Shown here piece after piece: positions 1 to 5,187 of a DNA stretch of 7,171 bases. Each line of letters begins with the position of its first letter. Position 1 is the stretch's first letter. A program made the position numbers and the translations under genes. The notes beneath the pieces are model-generated. The model was given only the letters and a program-made list of their open reading frames with translations. It was not told where the DNA came from and ran no database searches. The DNA is from Acidobacteriaceae bacterium (GTDB taxonomy: Bacteria; Acidobacteriota; Terriglobia; Terriglobales; Acidobacteriaceae): contig PMTP01000136.1 in assembly GCA_003167305.1 (NCBI GenBank), forward strand, positions 1 to 7,171, in the 5' to 3' direction.

Positions 1-267
1 AAAAGTGTGGATTCGGCGCTGCGCTTCGGCTGCAAGGGAATCAAGGTCAGGGTCTCGGGGCGCCTGAACGGCAATGAAATCGCCCGCTCGGAGTGGTATT
101 TGCAGGGCCGTTTGCCGCTGCATACGCTGCGCGCCGACATCGACTATGGTTTCACCGAGGCCAACACCACCTACGGCGTAATCGGCGTCAAGACCTGGAT
201 CTATCGCGGCGACATTTATGAGGCAAAGCGCCGTCAGCCGGCAGCGGTAGGCACGTCGGTGTTCTAA
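1..267 (+). CDS. rpsC: 30S ribosomal protein S3, C-terminal part (5' end outside window)
   Basis: S3 sits at the mRNA entry channel of the small subunit. The window opens in frame and shows the last 88 residues. The core [20 protein letters not shown], then [20 protein letters not shown] and [18 protein letters not shown], is the highly conserved C-terminal S3 domain; the N-terminal KH domain must lie upstream of the window. The GTG at 7 is an internal valine, not a start. The tail after GDIY is short (about 16 residues, ending GTSVF), so there is no long basic extension. It is followed by rplP, the usual neighbour, but across an enlarged 121-nt gap filled with repeats. Identification is certain from the sequence pattern. 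Confidence 0.98.
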   Translation, partial: KSVDSALRFGCKGIKVRVSGRLNGNEIARSEWYLQGRLPLHTLRADIDYGFTEANTTYGVIGVKTWIYRGDIYEAKRRQPAAVGTSVF

Positions 268-271
268 GAGC

Positions 272-369
272 AGCTTCTAGCTTCTAGCTTTTAGCTAACG
301 GCGATGGGAAGAGATTGAAGCTGGAGTTTGAAAAGCGAGCTAGTAGCTAGAAGCTAGCGGCTAGTAGCT
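272..369. repeat. Inverted heptamer array, AGCTTCT family, rpsC-rplP junction
   Basis: The left array starts 4 nt after the rpsC stop: AGCTTCT (272-278), AGCTTCT (279-285), AGCTTTT (286-292), AGCT (293-296). The right array runs AGCTAGT (338-344), AGCTAGA (345-351), AGCTAGC (352-358), GGCTAGT (359-365), AGCT (366-369). Positions 277-289 are the perfect reverse complement of 345-357 (13 bp), giving a possible hairpin with a 55-nt loop. The right array ends 19 nt before the rplP start, and a GAGG ribosome site (377-380) lies beyond it. This accounts for most of the 121-nt gap. No open reading frame or mobile-element gene is present. Confidence 0.9.
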
Positions 370-388
370 GATTTTCGAGGTTTTCGCT

Positions 389-826
389 ATGTTGATGCCA
401 AAGAAGGTGAAGTTTCGCAAGCAGCAGAAGGGCAAGCGCCGCGGCAAGGCCTGGCGCGGGTCTACCATTTCCTTCGGTGAGTATGGTTTGCGCGTCATGG
501 AGTGCGGCTACATTACCGACCGGCAGATCGAAGCCAGCCGAATCGCGATGACTCGCTTCATCAAGCGCGGCGGCAAGATTTGGCTGCGCCTCTTCCCGGA
601 TAAGCCGATCACCAAGAAGCCGGCCGAAGTCCGCATGGGCTCGGGCAAAGGCTCGCTGGACCATTGGGTAGCGGTGGTGCGGCCGGGCAAGATTCTTTTC
701 GAGATGGAAGGTGTGGACCCGGTGACTGCGCAGGAAGCCATGCGTCTGGCCTCGAACAAGCTGCCGCTCAAGACCAAGTTCGTCATGCGGCCGGGCGCCG
801 TGAAACCGGAAGCCGCGGCCAAGTAA
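389..826 (+). CDS. rplP: 50S ribosomal protein L16
   Basis: L16 binds 23S rRNA near the peptidyl-transferase centre and the A-site tRNA elbow. The 145 residues begin [16 protein letters not shown] and contain [16 protein letters not shown], then [21 protein letters not shown] and RMGSGKG (about 82-88), the family's most conserved block. The C-terminus [11 protein letters not shown] is followed by a short Ala/Pro/Lys tail ([11 protein letters not shown]) that makes it slightly longer than the roughly 136-140 residues usual for the family. The ATG at 389 is preceded by GAGG at 377-380 with 8 nt spacing, and the family N-terminus begins exactly here. Flanked by rpsC and rpmC as in most bacteria. 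Confidence 0.98.
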   Translation: MLMPKKVKFRKQQKGKRRGKAWRGSTISFGEYGLRVMECGYITDRQIEASRIAMTRFIKRGGKIWLRLFPDKPITKKPAEVRMGSGKGSLDHWVAVVRPGKILFEMEGVDPVTAQEAMRLASNKLPLKTKFVMRPGAVKPEAAAK

Positions 827-877
827 TATGGTCTCCCACCCATTCCGCGAAGAACGCGGAATGGATATGGCACCCAG
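827..877. repeat. Palindromic element (TGGTCTCCCA...GGCACCCAG), single copy, rplP-rpmC junction
   Basis: The element begins directly after the rplP TAA stop. The left flank TATGGTCTCCCA (827-838) is followed by a perfect 10-bp stem, CCATTCCGCG (840-849) with CGCGGAATGG (855-864), and a 5-nt loop AAGAA. The right flank GGCACCCAG is at 869-877. Both flanks recur exactly in the last of three related elements before secY (6685-6696 and 6718-6726), while the stem sequence differs. A run of six T follows at 879-884 but is 14 nt from the stem, so this is not a classical intrinsic terminator. The rest of the gap (885-943) holds only the rpmC leader. Confidence 0.85.
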
Positions 878-943
878 GTTTTTTGAAGATTGATGCGTTG
901 CGTATCCCGAAAAGGATTCGAGAAGACAGAGAGAGAAACAGAG

Positions 944-1186
944 ATGGAACTGGAAAAGATTCGCAATTTGAGCGACGAAGAACTGGCGCACCAGGAGAAG
1001 ACTGCCGCCGAGCAGCTCTTCCGGCTGCGCTTTCAGGTCGCGCTGCAACCAAATGAAGGCGTGCGGAAGCTCCAACTGCTACGCAAGGAGATCGCGCAGA
1101 TCAAGACCGTGGCCAGGGAACGCGCACTGGGCATTCGCGGCGCGGCGACCGATGGACCGGCGGAAGCCAAGAAGGGAGCCCTCTAG
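944..1186 (+). CDS. rpmC: 50S ribosomal protein L29
   Basis: L29 is a small, mostly helical protein near the peptide exit tunnel. The chosen start gives 80 residues, [18 protein letters not shown]..., with the diagnostic block [38 protein letters not shown] (about 23-60). An in-frame ATG at 890 would add 18 residues ([18 protein letters not shown]) that are not family-like, so 944 is preferred; it is preceded by a purine-rich GAGAGA (931-936), a weak ribosome site. A short tail ([18 protein letters not shown]) follows the core and makes it longer than the typical 65-70 residues. The TAG stop abuts the ATG of rpsQ, which suggests translational coupling. Confidence 0.96.
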   Translation: MELEKIRNLSDEELAHQEKTAAEQLFRLRFQVALQPNEGVRKLQLLRKEIAQIKTVARERALGIRGAATDGPAEAKKGAL

Positions 1187-1528
1187 ATGACGGCGACTCA
1201 AGAGGCAGTACAAGCGCCGGCAACCGCAGGCGCGCGGCGCAACGAGAAGGTTGGGCAGGTGGTTTCGACCAAGATGCAGAAGACCATCGTGGTCGAGGTC
1301 GAGATGCGCAAGGCCCATCCCAAGTACAAGAGGATTGTGCGCTCCACGAAGAAGTTTTATGCCCACGACGAGTTGAGTTCAGCGCGGATGGGCGATGTGG
1401 TGCGCATTCGTGAGACCCGGCCGCTGAGCAAACTGAAGCGGTGGGCTCTGGAAGAGATTGTCCGGCGCTCGGCCCTCGGCCAGATCGAGGACGCCGCGGT
1501 CCGGACCGAAGTCAAGGCTGCCAACTAG
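1187..1528 (+). CDS. rpsQ: 30S ribosomal protein S17, with N- and C-terminal extensions
   Basis: S17 is a primary 16S rRNA-binding protein with an OB-fold. The core covers about residues 17-92: [39 protein letters not shown] and [18 protein letters not shown], the last matching the family signature. The 113-residue product exceeds the usual 80-90 because of a low-complexity Ala/Thr N-terminal leader ([16 protein letters not shown]) and about 20 C-terminal residues. The ATG directly follows the rpmC stop; GGGAG at 1174-1178 inside the end of rpmC is well placed (8 nt). A shorter protein could start only at a later codon without an obvious ribosome site, so the long form is favoured. Confidence 0.97.
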   Translation: MTATQEAVQAPATAGARRNEKVGQVVSTKMQKTIVVEVEMRKAHPKYKRIVRSTKKFYAHDELSSARMGDVVRIRETRPLSKLKRWALEEIVRRSALGQIEDAAVRTEVKAAN

Positions 1529-1530
1529 CA

Positions 1531-1631
1531 AGCCTTTAGCTTCTAGCCTCTAGCTTCTAGCCATTTTGCTGGTAAGTCGGGCTGAGAAGGATGAGTGAAA
1601 AGTAAGAGCTAGTGGCTAGAAGCTAGAAGCT
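1531..1631. repeat. Inverted heptamer array, AGCTTCT family, rpsQ-rplN junction
   Basis: The left array starts 2 nt after the rpsQ stop: AGCCTTT (1531), AGCTTCT (1538), AGCCTCT (1545), AGCTTCT (1552), AGC (1559). The right array is AGCTAGT (1607), GGCTAGA (1614), AGCTAGA (1621), AGCT (1628). Positions 1549-1563 and 1613-1627 are perfect reverse complements over 15 bp, enclosing a 49-nt loop. The right array ends 18 nt before rplN, just upstream of a strong GAGGAG ribosome site (1636-1641). This junction is the usual S10/spc boundary, but I see no promoter or terminator in it; the 121 nt are essentially the array pair and its loop. Confidence 0.9.
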
Positions 1632-1649
1632 GGTTGAGGAGAAGAACCC

Positions 1650-2021
1650 ATGGCTGTGCAAATGAGGACCATGCTCGCGGTGGCCGACAACTCCGGCGCG
1701 CGCAAGCTGCAAGTGATTCTGCCGCTGGGCGGCGGACTGGGCAAGAAGGCCGGCCTAGGTGACATCGTAACCGCCGCGGTCAAGGAATCCTCGCCCGACG
1801 GCACCATCAAGAAGGGCAAAGTGGTGAAGGCGGTCATCGTCCGCACCCGCAAGGAGCATCGCCGGCGCGACGGCACCTATATCCGCTTCGATGAAAACGC
1901 GGCGGTGGTGATCGACGATGCGCACGAGCCGGTGGGCACGCGCGTCTTCGGGCCGGTGGCCCGCGAACTGCGCGAAAAGAAGTTTTTGAAGATCGTTTCG
2001 CTGGCCCCCGAGGTCGTTTAG
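1650..2021 (+). CDS. rplN: 50S ribosomal protein L14
   Basis: L14 is a beta-barrel protein of the large subunit that takes part in inter-subunit bridges. The 123 residues carry the family hallmarks: [16 protein letters not shown] (5-20), [10 protein letters not shown], the basic signature block [20 protein letters not shown] (61-80), DENAAVVID (81-89) and the C-terminal [11 protein letters not shown]. Length is normal for the family (about 122). The start is supported by GAGGAG at 1636-1641, 8 nt before the ATG. It begins with MAVQM rather than the common MIQM, a minor variation. The next gene, rplX, follows after only 28 nt, so this pair is close to the compact arrangement seen in other bacteria. 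Confidence 0.98.
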   Translation: MAVQMRTMLAVADNSGARKLQVILPLGGGLGKKAGLGDIVTAAVKESSPDGTIKKGKVVKAVIVRTRKEHRRRDGTYIRFDENAAVVIDDAHEPVGTRVFGPVARELREKKFLKIVSLAPEVV

Positions 2022-2022
2022 A

Positions 2023-2033
2023 AGCTGGTAGCT
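2023..2033 (+). repeat. Vestigial heptamer unit, rplN-rplX junction
   Basis: The 28-nt gap contains AGCTGGTAGCT, which looks like one and a half units of the AGCTAGT-type heptamer found at neighbouring junctions, 1 nt after the rplN stop. There is no partner array. A run of six T (2035-2040) and the rplX ribosome site GGAGAG (2041-2046) follow. It may be a decayed or nascent array, or chance in a short gap. Confidence 0.5.
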
Positions 2034-2049
2034 GTTTTTTGGAGAGAAG

Positions 2050-2376
2050 ATGCCAAGTTTGAATATTCATCGCAACGATACGGTCAAGGTCCTCAGGGGC
2101 TCGGACCGGGGCAAGACGGGACGCGTGCTGCGCGTCTTCCCCGACGAGGGCACGGTGCTGGTTGAGCATGTGCGCGTGGTCAAGAAAACGGTTTCGGGCA
2201 AGCAGGGAAAACGGACGAAGGGCGGCATCGCCGAGCAGGAATCGCCCATTGACGTCTCCAATCTCGTGCTGATCTGCCCCAACTGCGGCCCCGCGAAGGT
2301 GGGATCGAAGATGGAAGGCGACGTCAAGGTGCGCATTTGCAAGAAGTGCGGCCAGACGATGCTGACGAAGAAGTAA
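2050..2376 (+). CDS. rplX: 50S ribosomal protein L24, with four-cysteine C-terminal module
   Basis: L24 is an early assembly protein that nucleates large-subunit folding. The KOW-type N-terminal domain is clear: HRNDTVKVLRGSDRGKTGRV (7-26), followed by the variable loop VVKKTVSGKQGKRTKGGIAEQESPIDVSNL. The C-terminus carries CPNC (76-79) and CKKC (97-100), two CxxC knuckles spaced like a zinc ribbon; such cysteines occur in L24 of a number of bacteria and are absent from E. coli L24. Length 108 is normal. GGAGAG at 2041-2046 serves the ATG at 2050. Zinc binding is inferred from spacing only. Confidence 0.97.
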   Translation: MPSLNIHRNDTVKVLRGSDRGKTGRVLRVFPDEGTVLVEHVRVVKKTVSGKQGKRTKGGIAEQESPIDVSNLVLICPNCGPAKVGSKMEGDVKVRICKKCGQTMLTKK

Positions 2377-2377
2377 A

Positions 2378-2479
2378 AGCTTCTAGCCTCTAGCTTGTTT
2401 GTTGGGTAGTCCGACTGGATTGATAAGGCTAGAAGTTACAAGTCAGGAGCTAGTGGCTAGAAGCTAGTGGCTAGTAGCT
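2378..2479. repeat. Inverted heptamer array, AGCTTCT family, rplX-rplE junction
   Basis: The left array starts 1 nt after the rplX stop: AGCTTCT (2378), AGCCTCT (2385), AGCT (2392). The right array is AGCTAGT (2448), GGCTAGA (2455), AGCTAGT (2462), GGCTAGT (2469), AGCT (2476). Positions 2378-2395 pair with 2448-2465 in 17 of 18 positions (one T-T mismatch), with a 52-nt loop. The loop holds another partial unit, GGCTAGAAG (2427-2435), that can pair perfectly with 2380-2388, so two alternative hairpins are possible. The remaining leader, 2480-2543, is the approach to rplE. Confidence 0.9.
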
Positions 2480-2511
2480 ATTTCCGTAACGGTAAACGGC
2501 CAGCGAGCCAC

Positions 2512-2524
2512 TCCGGGAGCCGGA
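2512..2524 (+). other. Short GC hairpin just upstream of the rplE ribosome site
   Basis: TCCGG (2512-2516) pairs with CCGGA (2520-2524) around a GAG loop, ending a few bases before the purine-rich AAAGAGAG that probably serves rplE. With only five pairs, its significance is uncertain. In E. coli the start of rplE is where S8 represses the operon, but I could not recognise an S8-binding helix here. Confidence 0.35.
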
Positions 2525-2543
2525 AGAAAGAGAGCAAAGCATC

Positions 2544-3092
2544 ATGGCGGCAAGGCTGAAAGAGAAGTATCACAAGGAGATCAAGCAGGCTCTGCAAAAG
2601 GAGCTGGGGCTTGAGAATCCCATGGCGGTGCCGGAGTTGGATAAGATCGTCGTCAACATGGGGCTGGGCGAGGCCACGCAGAATACCAAGCTGTTGGATC
2701 CGCTGGTGGCCGATCTGACGGCGATTGTCGGGCAGAAGCCGGTGACCACCAAGGCAAAGAAGTCGATTGCGGCCTTCAAGGTGAGGGCGGGTATGTCGAT
2801 TGGCGCCATGGTCACGCTGCGCAACGAGAAGGCCTACGAGTTCCTGGACCGGCTGATCTCGACAGCGCTGCCGCGGGTGAGGGACTTCCGCGGCGTTTCG
2901 ACAAAAAGTTTCGACGGGCGTGGCAACTACACGCTCGGCCTGCGCGACCAGTTGATCTTCCCGGAAATCGATTACTCAAAAGTGGAGAAGATGAAAGGCA
3001 TGAACATCACCATCGTGACCACGGCCAAGGACGACAACCAGGCGAGGGCGCTGCTGCGGGCCTTCGGCATGCCCTTCCGGCAGGGCGCGTAA
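2544..3092 (+). CDS. rplE: 50S ribosomal protein L5
   Basis: L5 binds 5S rRNA and contacts the P-site tRNA and the central subunit bridge. The 182 residues show [11 protein letters not shown] at the start, [15 protein letters not shown] (30-44), the family signature [19 protein letters not shown] (58-76), [36 protein letters not shown] (109-128) and [13 protein letters not shown]. Length is normal. The ATG at 2544 has only a weak ribosome site (AAAGAGAG about 9 nt upstream), but the family N-terminus begins here. rpsN follows after 15 nt, a compact junction without any array. Confidence 0.98.
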   Translation: MAARLKEKYHKEIKQALQKELGLENPMAVPELDKIVVNMGLGEATQNTKLLDPLVADLTAIVGQKPVTTKAKKSIAAFKVRAGMSIGAMVTLRNEKAYEFLDRLISTALPRVRDFRGVSTKSFDGRGNYTLGLRDQLIFPEIDYSKVEKMKGMNITIVTTAKDDNQARALLRAFGMPFRQGA

Positions 3093-3107
3093 GGGGATAA
3101 GAGGAAT

Positions 3108-3293
3108 ATGGCAACCACTGCAAAAAGGGTGAAAGACGCGCGGAAGCCGAAGTTCAGCTGCCGCAAGCACAATCGCTGCCAGCTTTGCGGGCGTCCGCGC
3201 GGGTTCCTGCGCAAGTTCGGCGTCTGCCGCTTGTGTTTCCGCGCGCTGGCGCTCAAGGGAGAGATACCCGGCGTCGTCAAGTCGAGCTGGTAG
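3108..3293 (+). CDS. rpsN: 30S ribosomal protein S14, zinc-binding type
   Basis: S14 binds 16S rRNA in the head of the small subunit. The 61-residue product is the short zinc-containing form: CQLC (24-27) and CRLC (40-43), separated by 12 residues ([12 protein letters not shown]), give CxxC-X12-CxxC, expected to bind one Zn. It ends in the typical [15 protein letters not shown]. The longer zinc-free form (about 100 residues) is not in the window; whether a second copy exists elsewhere cannot be seen. GAGG at 3101-3104 lies close to the ATG, with AAGGGG (3091-3096, overlapping the rplE stop) a little further upstream. It follows rplE by 15 nt, so the two are likely translated together. Confidence 0.98.
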   Translation: MATTAKRVKDARKPKFSCRKHNRCQLCGRPRGFLRKFGVCRLCFRALALKGEIPGVVKSSW

Positions 3294-3300
3294 CGAGTAA

Positions 3301-3411
3301 GTTCTCAGTTCACAGTTTTCAGTTGTCAGTATTTGCGAACGAGCTGACAGGCGGCTAAGAAAAATCGAAAAGCCGTTGGCTGACAACTGAGAACTGACAA
3401 CTGATAACTGT
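3301..3411. repeat. Inverted heptamer array, GTTNTCA family, rpsN-rpsH junction
   Basis: The left array starts 7 nt after the rpsN stop: GTTCTCA (3301), GTTCACA (3308), GTTTTCA (3315), GTTGTCA (3322), GT. The right array is TGACAAC (3381), TGAGAAC (3388), TGACAAC (3395), TGATAAC (3402), TG. Positions 3312-3330 pair with 3393-3411 in 18 of 19 positions. The loop contains AGCTGAC and GGCTAAG (3342-3358), fragments resembling the sister family found next door, and a 5-bp internal stem (3352-3356 with 3371-3375). The rest of the 178-nt gap is the rpsH leader. Confidence 0.9.
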
Positions 3412-3417
3412 AGTAGG

Positions 3418-3460
3418 CATTCCCGCTGGTTTCCGGCAGCAGGCGGACGAACGGGGAATG
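3418..3460 (+). promoter_or_regulatory. Possible leader stem abutting the rpsH ribosome site
   Basis: CATTCCC (3418-3424) is the perfect reverse complement of GGGAATG (3454-3460). Inside lies a smaller stem, GCTG (3425-3428) with CAGC (3437-3440). The outer stem ends exactly where the rpsH ribosome site AAGGAG (3461-3466) begins, so folding could influence its accessibility. The stem is short (7 bp) and could be chance; no regulator is suggested by the sequence itself. Confidence 0.35.
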
Positions 3461-3471
3461 AAGGAGAAGGA

Positions 3472-3867
3472 ATGAGTCTGACCGACCCAGTAGCCGATTT
3501 TCTGGCGCGCATCCGGAATGCAATCCGGGCACGTCACCAGAAGCTGGATGTACCGGCTTCCAAGCTGAAGACCGAGATTGCCCGCATCCTCAAGGAGGAG
3601 GGCTACATCTCGAATTACAAGACCCAGGAAGAGGAAGGCAAGCTCGTCCTCCGCGTCTACCTGAAGTACGGCGGACAAGAAGCGGCCATCCGCGACTTGG
3701 CGCGCATCTCGCGCCCTGGCTGCCGCGTCTACATCAGCCACGACGAGATCAAGCGCGTCCAGGGCGGCCTCGGCATCTCGATCATGACCACGCCCAAGGG
3801 CGTGATGACCGGCCGTCAGGCGCGTCGCGAAGGCGTGGGCGGAGAACTTTTGTGTGAAGTGTGGTAA
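3472..3867 (+). CDS. rpsH: 30S ribosomal protein S8
   Basis: S8 binds helix 21 of 16S rRNA and, in E. coli, also represses its own operon. The 131 residues start MSLTDPVADFLARIRNA, the canonical opening, followed by KLDVPASKLKTEIARILKEEGYI (24-46) and the C-terminal signature region GLGISIMTTPKGVMTGRQARREGVGGELLCEVW (99-131). The usual LSTSKG is MTTPKG here, a mild variation. Length is normal (about 130). AAGGAG at 3461-3466, 5 nt from the ATG, is one of the best ribosome sites in the window. Arrays flank the gene on both sides, so it is not tightly coupled to rpsN or rplF. Confidence 0.98.
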   Translation: MSLTDPVADFLARIRNAIRARHQKLDVPASKLKTEIARILKEEGYISNYKTQEEEGKLVLRVYLKYGGQEAAIRDLARISRPGCRVYISHDEIKRVQGGLGISIMTTPKGVMTGRQARREGVGGELLCEVW

Positions 3868-3870
3868 AAG

Positions 3871-4024
3871 CAGCTCTCAGCTTTCAGCCGTCAGCTATTA
3901 GCTTACGGCCTTGGCGGGAAGCGGCTTACTAAAAGCTGACGGCTGATAGCTGAAAGCTGTTACGGGCTGCAGTGGAACGATGGAACAAGCAAGCTGAAGG
4001 CTGATAGCTAAAAGCCGAAAGCTG
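3871..4024. repeat. Inverted heptamer array with two 3' arms, AGCTNTC family, rpsH-rplF junction
   Basis: The left array starts 3 nt after the rpsH stop: AGCTCTC (3872), AGCTTTC (3879), AGCCGTC (3886), AGCTATT (3893), AGCT (3900). The first right array is AGCTGAC (3934), GGCTGAT (3941), AGCTGAA (3948), AGCTG (3955). Positions 3871-3896 pair with 3934-3959 in 24 of 26 positions, the longest stem in the window, with a 37-nt loop. A second right array follows: AGCTGAA (3992), GGCTGAT (3999), AGCTAAA (4006), AGCCGAA (4013), AGCTG (4020). It could pair with the same left arm, so the two hairpins exclude each other. Confidence 0.9.
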
Positions 4025-4035
4025 TTCTTCGGGAC
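4024..4035 (+). other. Small UUCG-tetraloop hairpin upstream of rplF
   Basis: GTTC (4024-4027) pairs with GGAC (4032-4035) around TTCG, forming the exceptionally stable C(UUCG)G tetraloop in RNA, though on a stem of only four pairs including one G-U. It begins in the last base of the second right array and lies about 14 nt before the rplF ribosome site GAAGGG (4049-4054). Confidence 0.4.
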
Positions 4036-4062
4036 TCGCAAGCCAGATGAAGGGTTCATTCG

Positions 4063-4602
4063 ATGTCGCGTATAGGAAAGAAGCTCATTCCGCTGCCCGC
4101 GGGCGTCAAGTACAAGGTTGAGGGCAACACGGTCATGGTCGAGGGCCCCAAGGGCAAGGTCTCGGCGCTGATTGCGCCCGGCATAACGCTCGAAACCAAG
4201 GACGGCATACTGCACGTCAATCGCGAGAACGACAGCCAGGCCGCGATGCACGGGCTGACGCGCTCGCTGGTATCCAACGCGGTTGTGGGCGTGACCACGG
4301 GCTGGAAGAAGGAATTGGACATCGTCGGGATCGGCTACCGCGCCGAATTGAAGGGCAAGGGCACGGTCGTCTTCACCCTCGGCTATTCGCATCAGATTGA
4401 GGTTCCGCTGCCCTCGGGCATTGAAGTGGCCATCGATCCTAAGCAGCTTCATCTGACCATCACCGGCATCGACCGGCAGAAGGTGGGTCAGGTGGCGGCC
4501 GATATGCGTTCGCTGCGCAAGCCCGACCCATACAAGAACAAAGGCGTGCGCTACAGCGACGAGAAGCTGAAGAAGAAGGCCGGCAAGACGGGCGCGAAAT
4601 AG
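4063..4602 (+). CDS. rplF: 50S ribosomal protein L6
   Basis: L6 lies near the sarcin-ricin loop and the elongation-factor binding site. The 179 residues contain the two repeated L6 domains: the first from [15 protein letters not shown] to about residue 81, the second from [18 protein letters not shown] (83-100) through [16 protein letters not shown]. The C-terminal block [20 protein letters not shown] (142-161) is the family signature, with N where GK or AK is usual after YK. It ends in a lysine-rich tail ([12 protein letters not shown]). Length is normal. GAAGGG at 4049-4054, 8 nt from the ATG, supports the start. The TAG stop overlaps the first unit of the next repeat array. Confidence 0.98.
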   Translation: MSRIGKKLIPLPAGVKYKVEGNTVMVEGPKGKVSALIAPGITLETKDGILHVNRENDSQAAMHGLTRSLVSNAVVGVTTGWKKELDIVGIGYRAELKGKGTVVFTLGYSHQIEVPLPSGIEVAIDPKQLHLTITGIDRQKVGQVAADMRSLRKPDPYKNKGVRYSDEKLKKKAGKTGAK

Positions 4603-4630
4603 GGACTAGGGATTAGGGACTAGGGACTAG
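4601..4630 (+). repeat. Direct heptamer array AGGGACT, rplF-rplR junction
   Basis: Four units and a remnant run without a break: AGGGACT (4601), AGGGATT (4608), AGGGACT (4615), AGGGACT (4622), AG (4629). The first two bases are the last two of the rplF stop codon TAG, so the array abuts or overlaps the gene end. Unlike the other heptamer junctions there is no inverted partner in the 116-nt gap. Read on the opposite strand the unit is TAGTCCC, which fits the same YAGYYNY core as the other families. Confidence 0.85.
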
Positions 4631-4678
4631 CAAAACGCGAACTCCGGTTACTTCCTAACTCCGCTAACATCAACCGAA

Positions 4679-4699
4679 CGGGGCCGCAGGGCGGCTCCG
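4679..4699 (+). other. GC-rich hairpin upstream of the rplR ribosome site
   Basis: Positions 4679-4687 pair with 4691-4699 (nine pairs, one G-T) around an AGG loop; the core is GCCGC-AGG-GCGGC. It ends about 5 nt before AGGA (4705-4708), a candidate ribosome site for rplR. No T-run follows, so it is not an intrinsic terminator. It may affect rplR translation or processing, but that is speculation. Confidence 0.5.
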
Positions 4700-4718
4700 C
4701 TGATAGGAACGAGAGACC

Positions 4719-5069
4719 ATGATCACGCAGACCAAGAGAAACGCCATCCGCCAGCGCATTCACCAGCGCATTCGCCGCAAGCTCGCCGGCACCGGGGAGC
4801 GGCCGCGGCTAAACGTCTACCGCTCGCTCAACCACATCTACGCGCAGGTCATCGACGACCAGAAGGGCGAGACGCTGGTTTCGGCCTCGTCGATCAAAAT
4901 GAAGACCGGCGGCAATGTGGCGGCGGCCAAAGAGATCGGCAAGGCTGTGGCCGAGCTGGCAGTCCAACAGGGCATCAAGAAGGTGGTCTTCGATCGCGGC
5001 GGCTACCTCTATCACGGGCGCGTCAAGGCGCTGGCCGATGCGGCCCGCGCGGCAGGGTTGGAGTTCTAG
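4719..5069 (+). CDS. rplR: 50S ribosomal protein L18
   Basis: L18 binds 5S rRNA together with L5 and helps incorporate it into the large subunit. The 116 residues show the basic N-terminus [40 protein letters not shown] (27-46) and the canonical ending [27 protein letters not shown] (90-116). Length is normal. AGGA (4705-4708) and GAGAG (4711-4715) upstream of the ATG at 4719 are plausible, if not optimal, ribosome sites. It lies between rplF and rpsE as in other bacteria, but separated from each by roughly 116-118 nt of repeat-bearing sequence. Confidence 0.98.
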   Translation: MITQTKRNAIRQRIHQRIRRKLAGTGERPRLNVYRSLNHIYAQVIDDQKGETLVSASSIKMKTGGNVAAAKEIGKAVAELAVQQGIKKVVFDRGGYLYHGRVKALADAARAAGLEF

Positions 5070-5075
5070 TAAGAC

Positions 5076-5167
5076 AGCCGTCAGCTTATTGGTTGCAAAT
5101 ACCGATGTGTTGGTCACTGAGAACTGATCACTGAGAGCTGATAGCTGAAAGCTGATAGCTGACAGCT
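5076..5167. repeat. Mixed heptamer array (ACTGAGA and GCTGATA units), rplR-rpsE junction
   Basis: A short left arm, AGCCGTC AGCT (5076-5086), starts 6 nt after the rplR stop. The right arm is seven consecutive units: ACTGAGA (5116), ACTGATC (5123), ACTGAGA (5130), GCTGATA (5137), GCTGAAA (5144), GCTGATA (5151), GCTGACA (5158). The first three belong to the GTTNTCA family (reverse complement) and the last four to the AGCTNTC family, in perfect 7-nt register. Positions 5076-5086 pair with 5157-5167 in 10 of 11 positions with a 70-nt loop. The array ends 20 nt before rpsE. Confidence 0.88.
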
Positions 5168-5187
5168 AACGAAGAGACGAGAGAGCA

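Noticed and set aside
268..388. Insertion sequence or MITE with target-site duplication
   Set aside because: No flanking direct duplication, terminal inverted repeat of IS type or transposase remnant is visible around the arrays.
840..884. Intrinsic terminator after rplP (10-bp stem and later T run)
   Set aside because: The T run starts 14 nt after the stem and stops inside an operon whose following genes must be transcribed; the hairpin is better explained as a member of the palindromic repeat family.
347..1075. Long open frame on the minus strand (242 codons) opposite rplP and rpmC
   Set aside because: It runs antisense to two certain ribosomal genes, across a repeat array, and its translation resembles no protein family; such antisense frames are expected in GC-rich DNA.
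1529..1649. Separate spc-operon promoter between rpsQ and rplN
   Set aside because: No convincing -35/-10 pair is seen; the gap is nearly filled by the inverted array.
2480..2543. S8 repressor-binding site ahead of rplE as in E. coli
   Set aside because: Only short stems are visible and I could not match the helix 21-like motif with confidence.
2976..3512. Minus-strand open frame across the rplE end, rpsN and the rpsN-rpsH array
   Set aside because: It is antisense to certain genes and partly made of the heptamer array (repeated LSVVSSQLS-like residues).
3898..4452. Minus-strand open frame antisense to rplF
   Set aside because: It is a shadow of rplF plus the repeat gap, with no recognisable domain or ribosome site.
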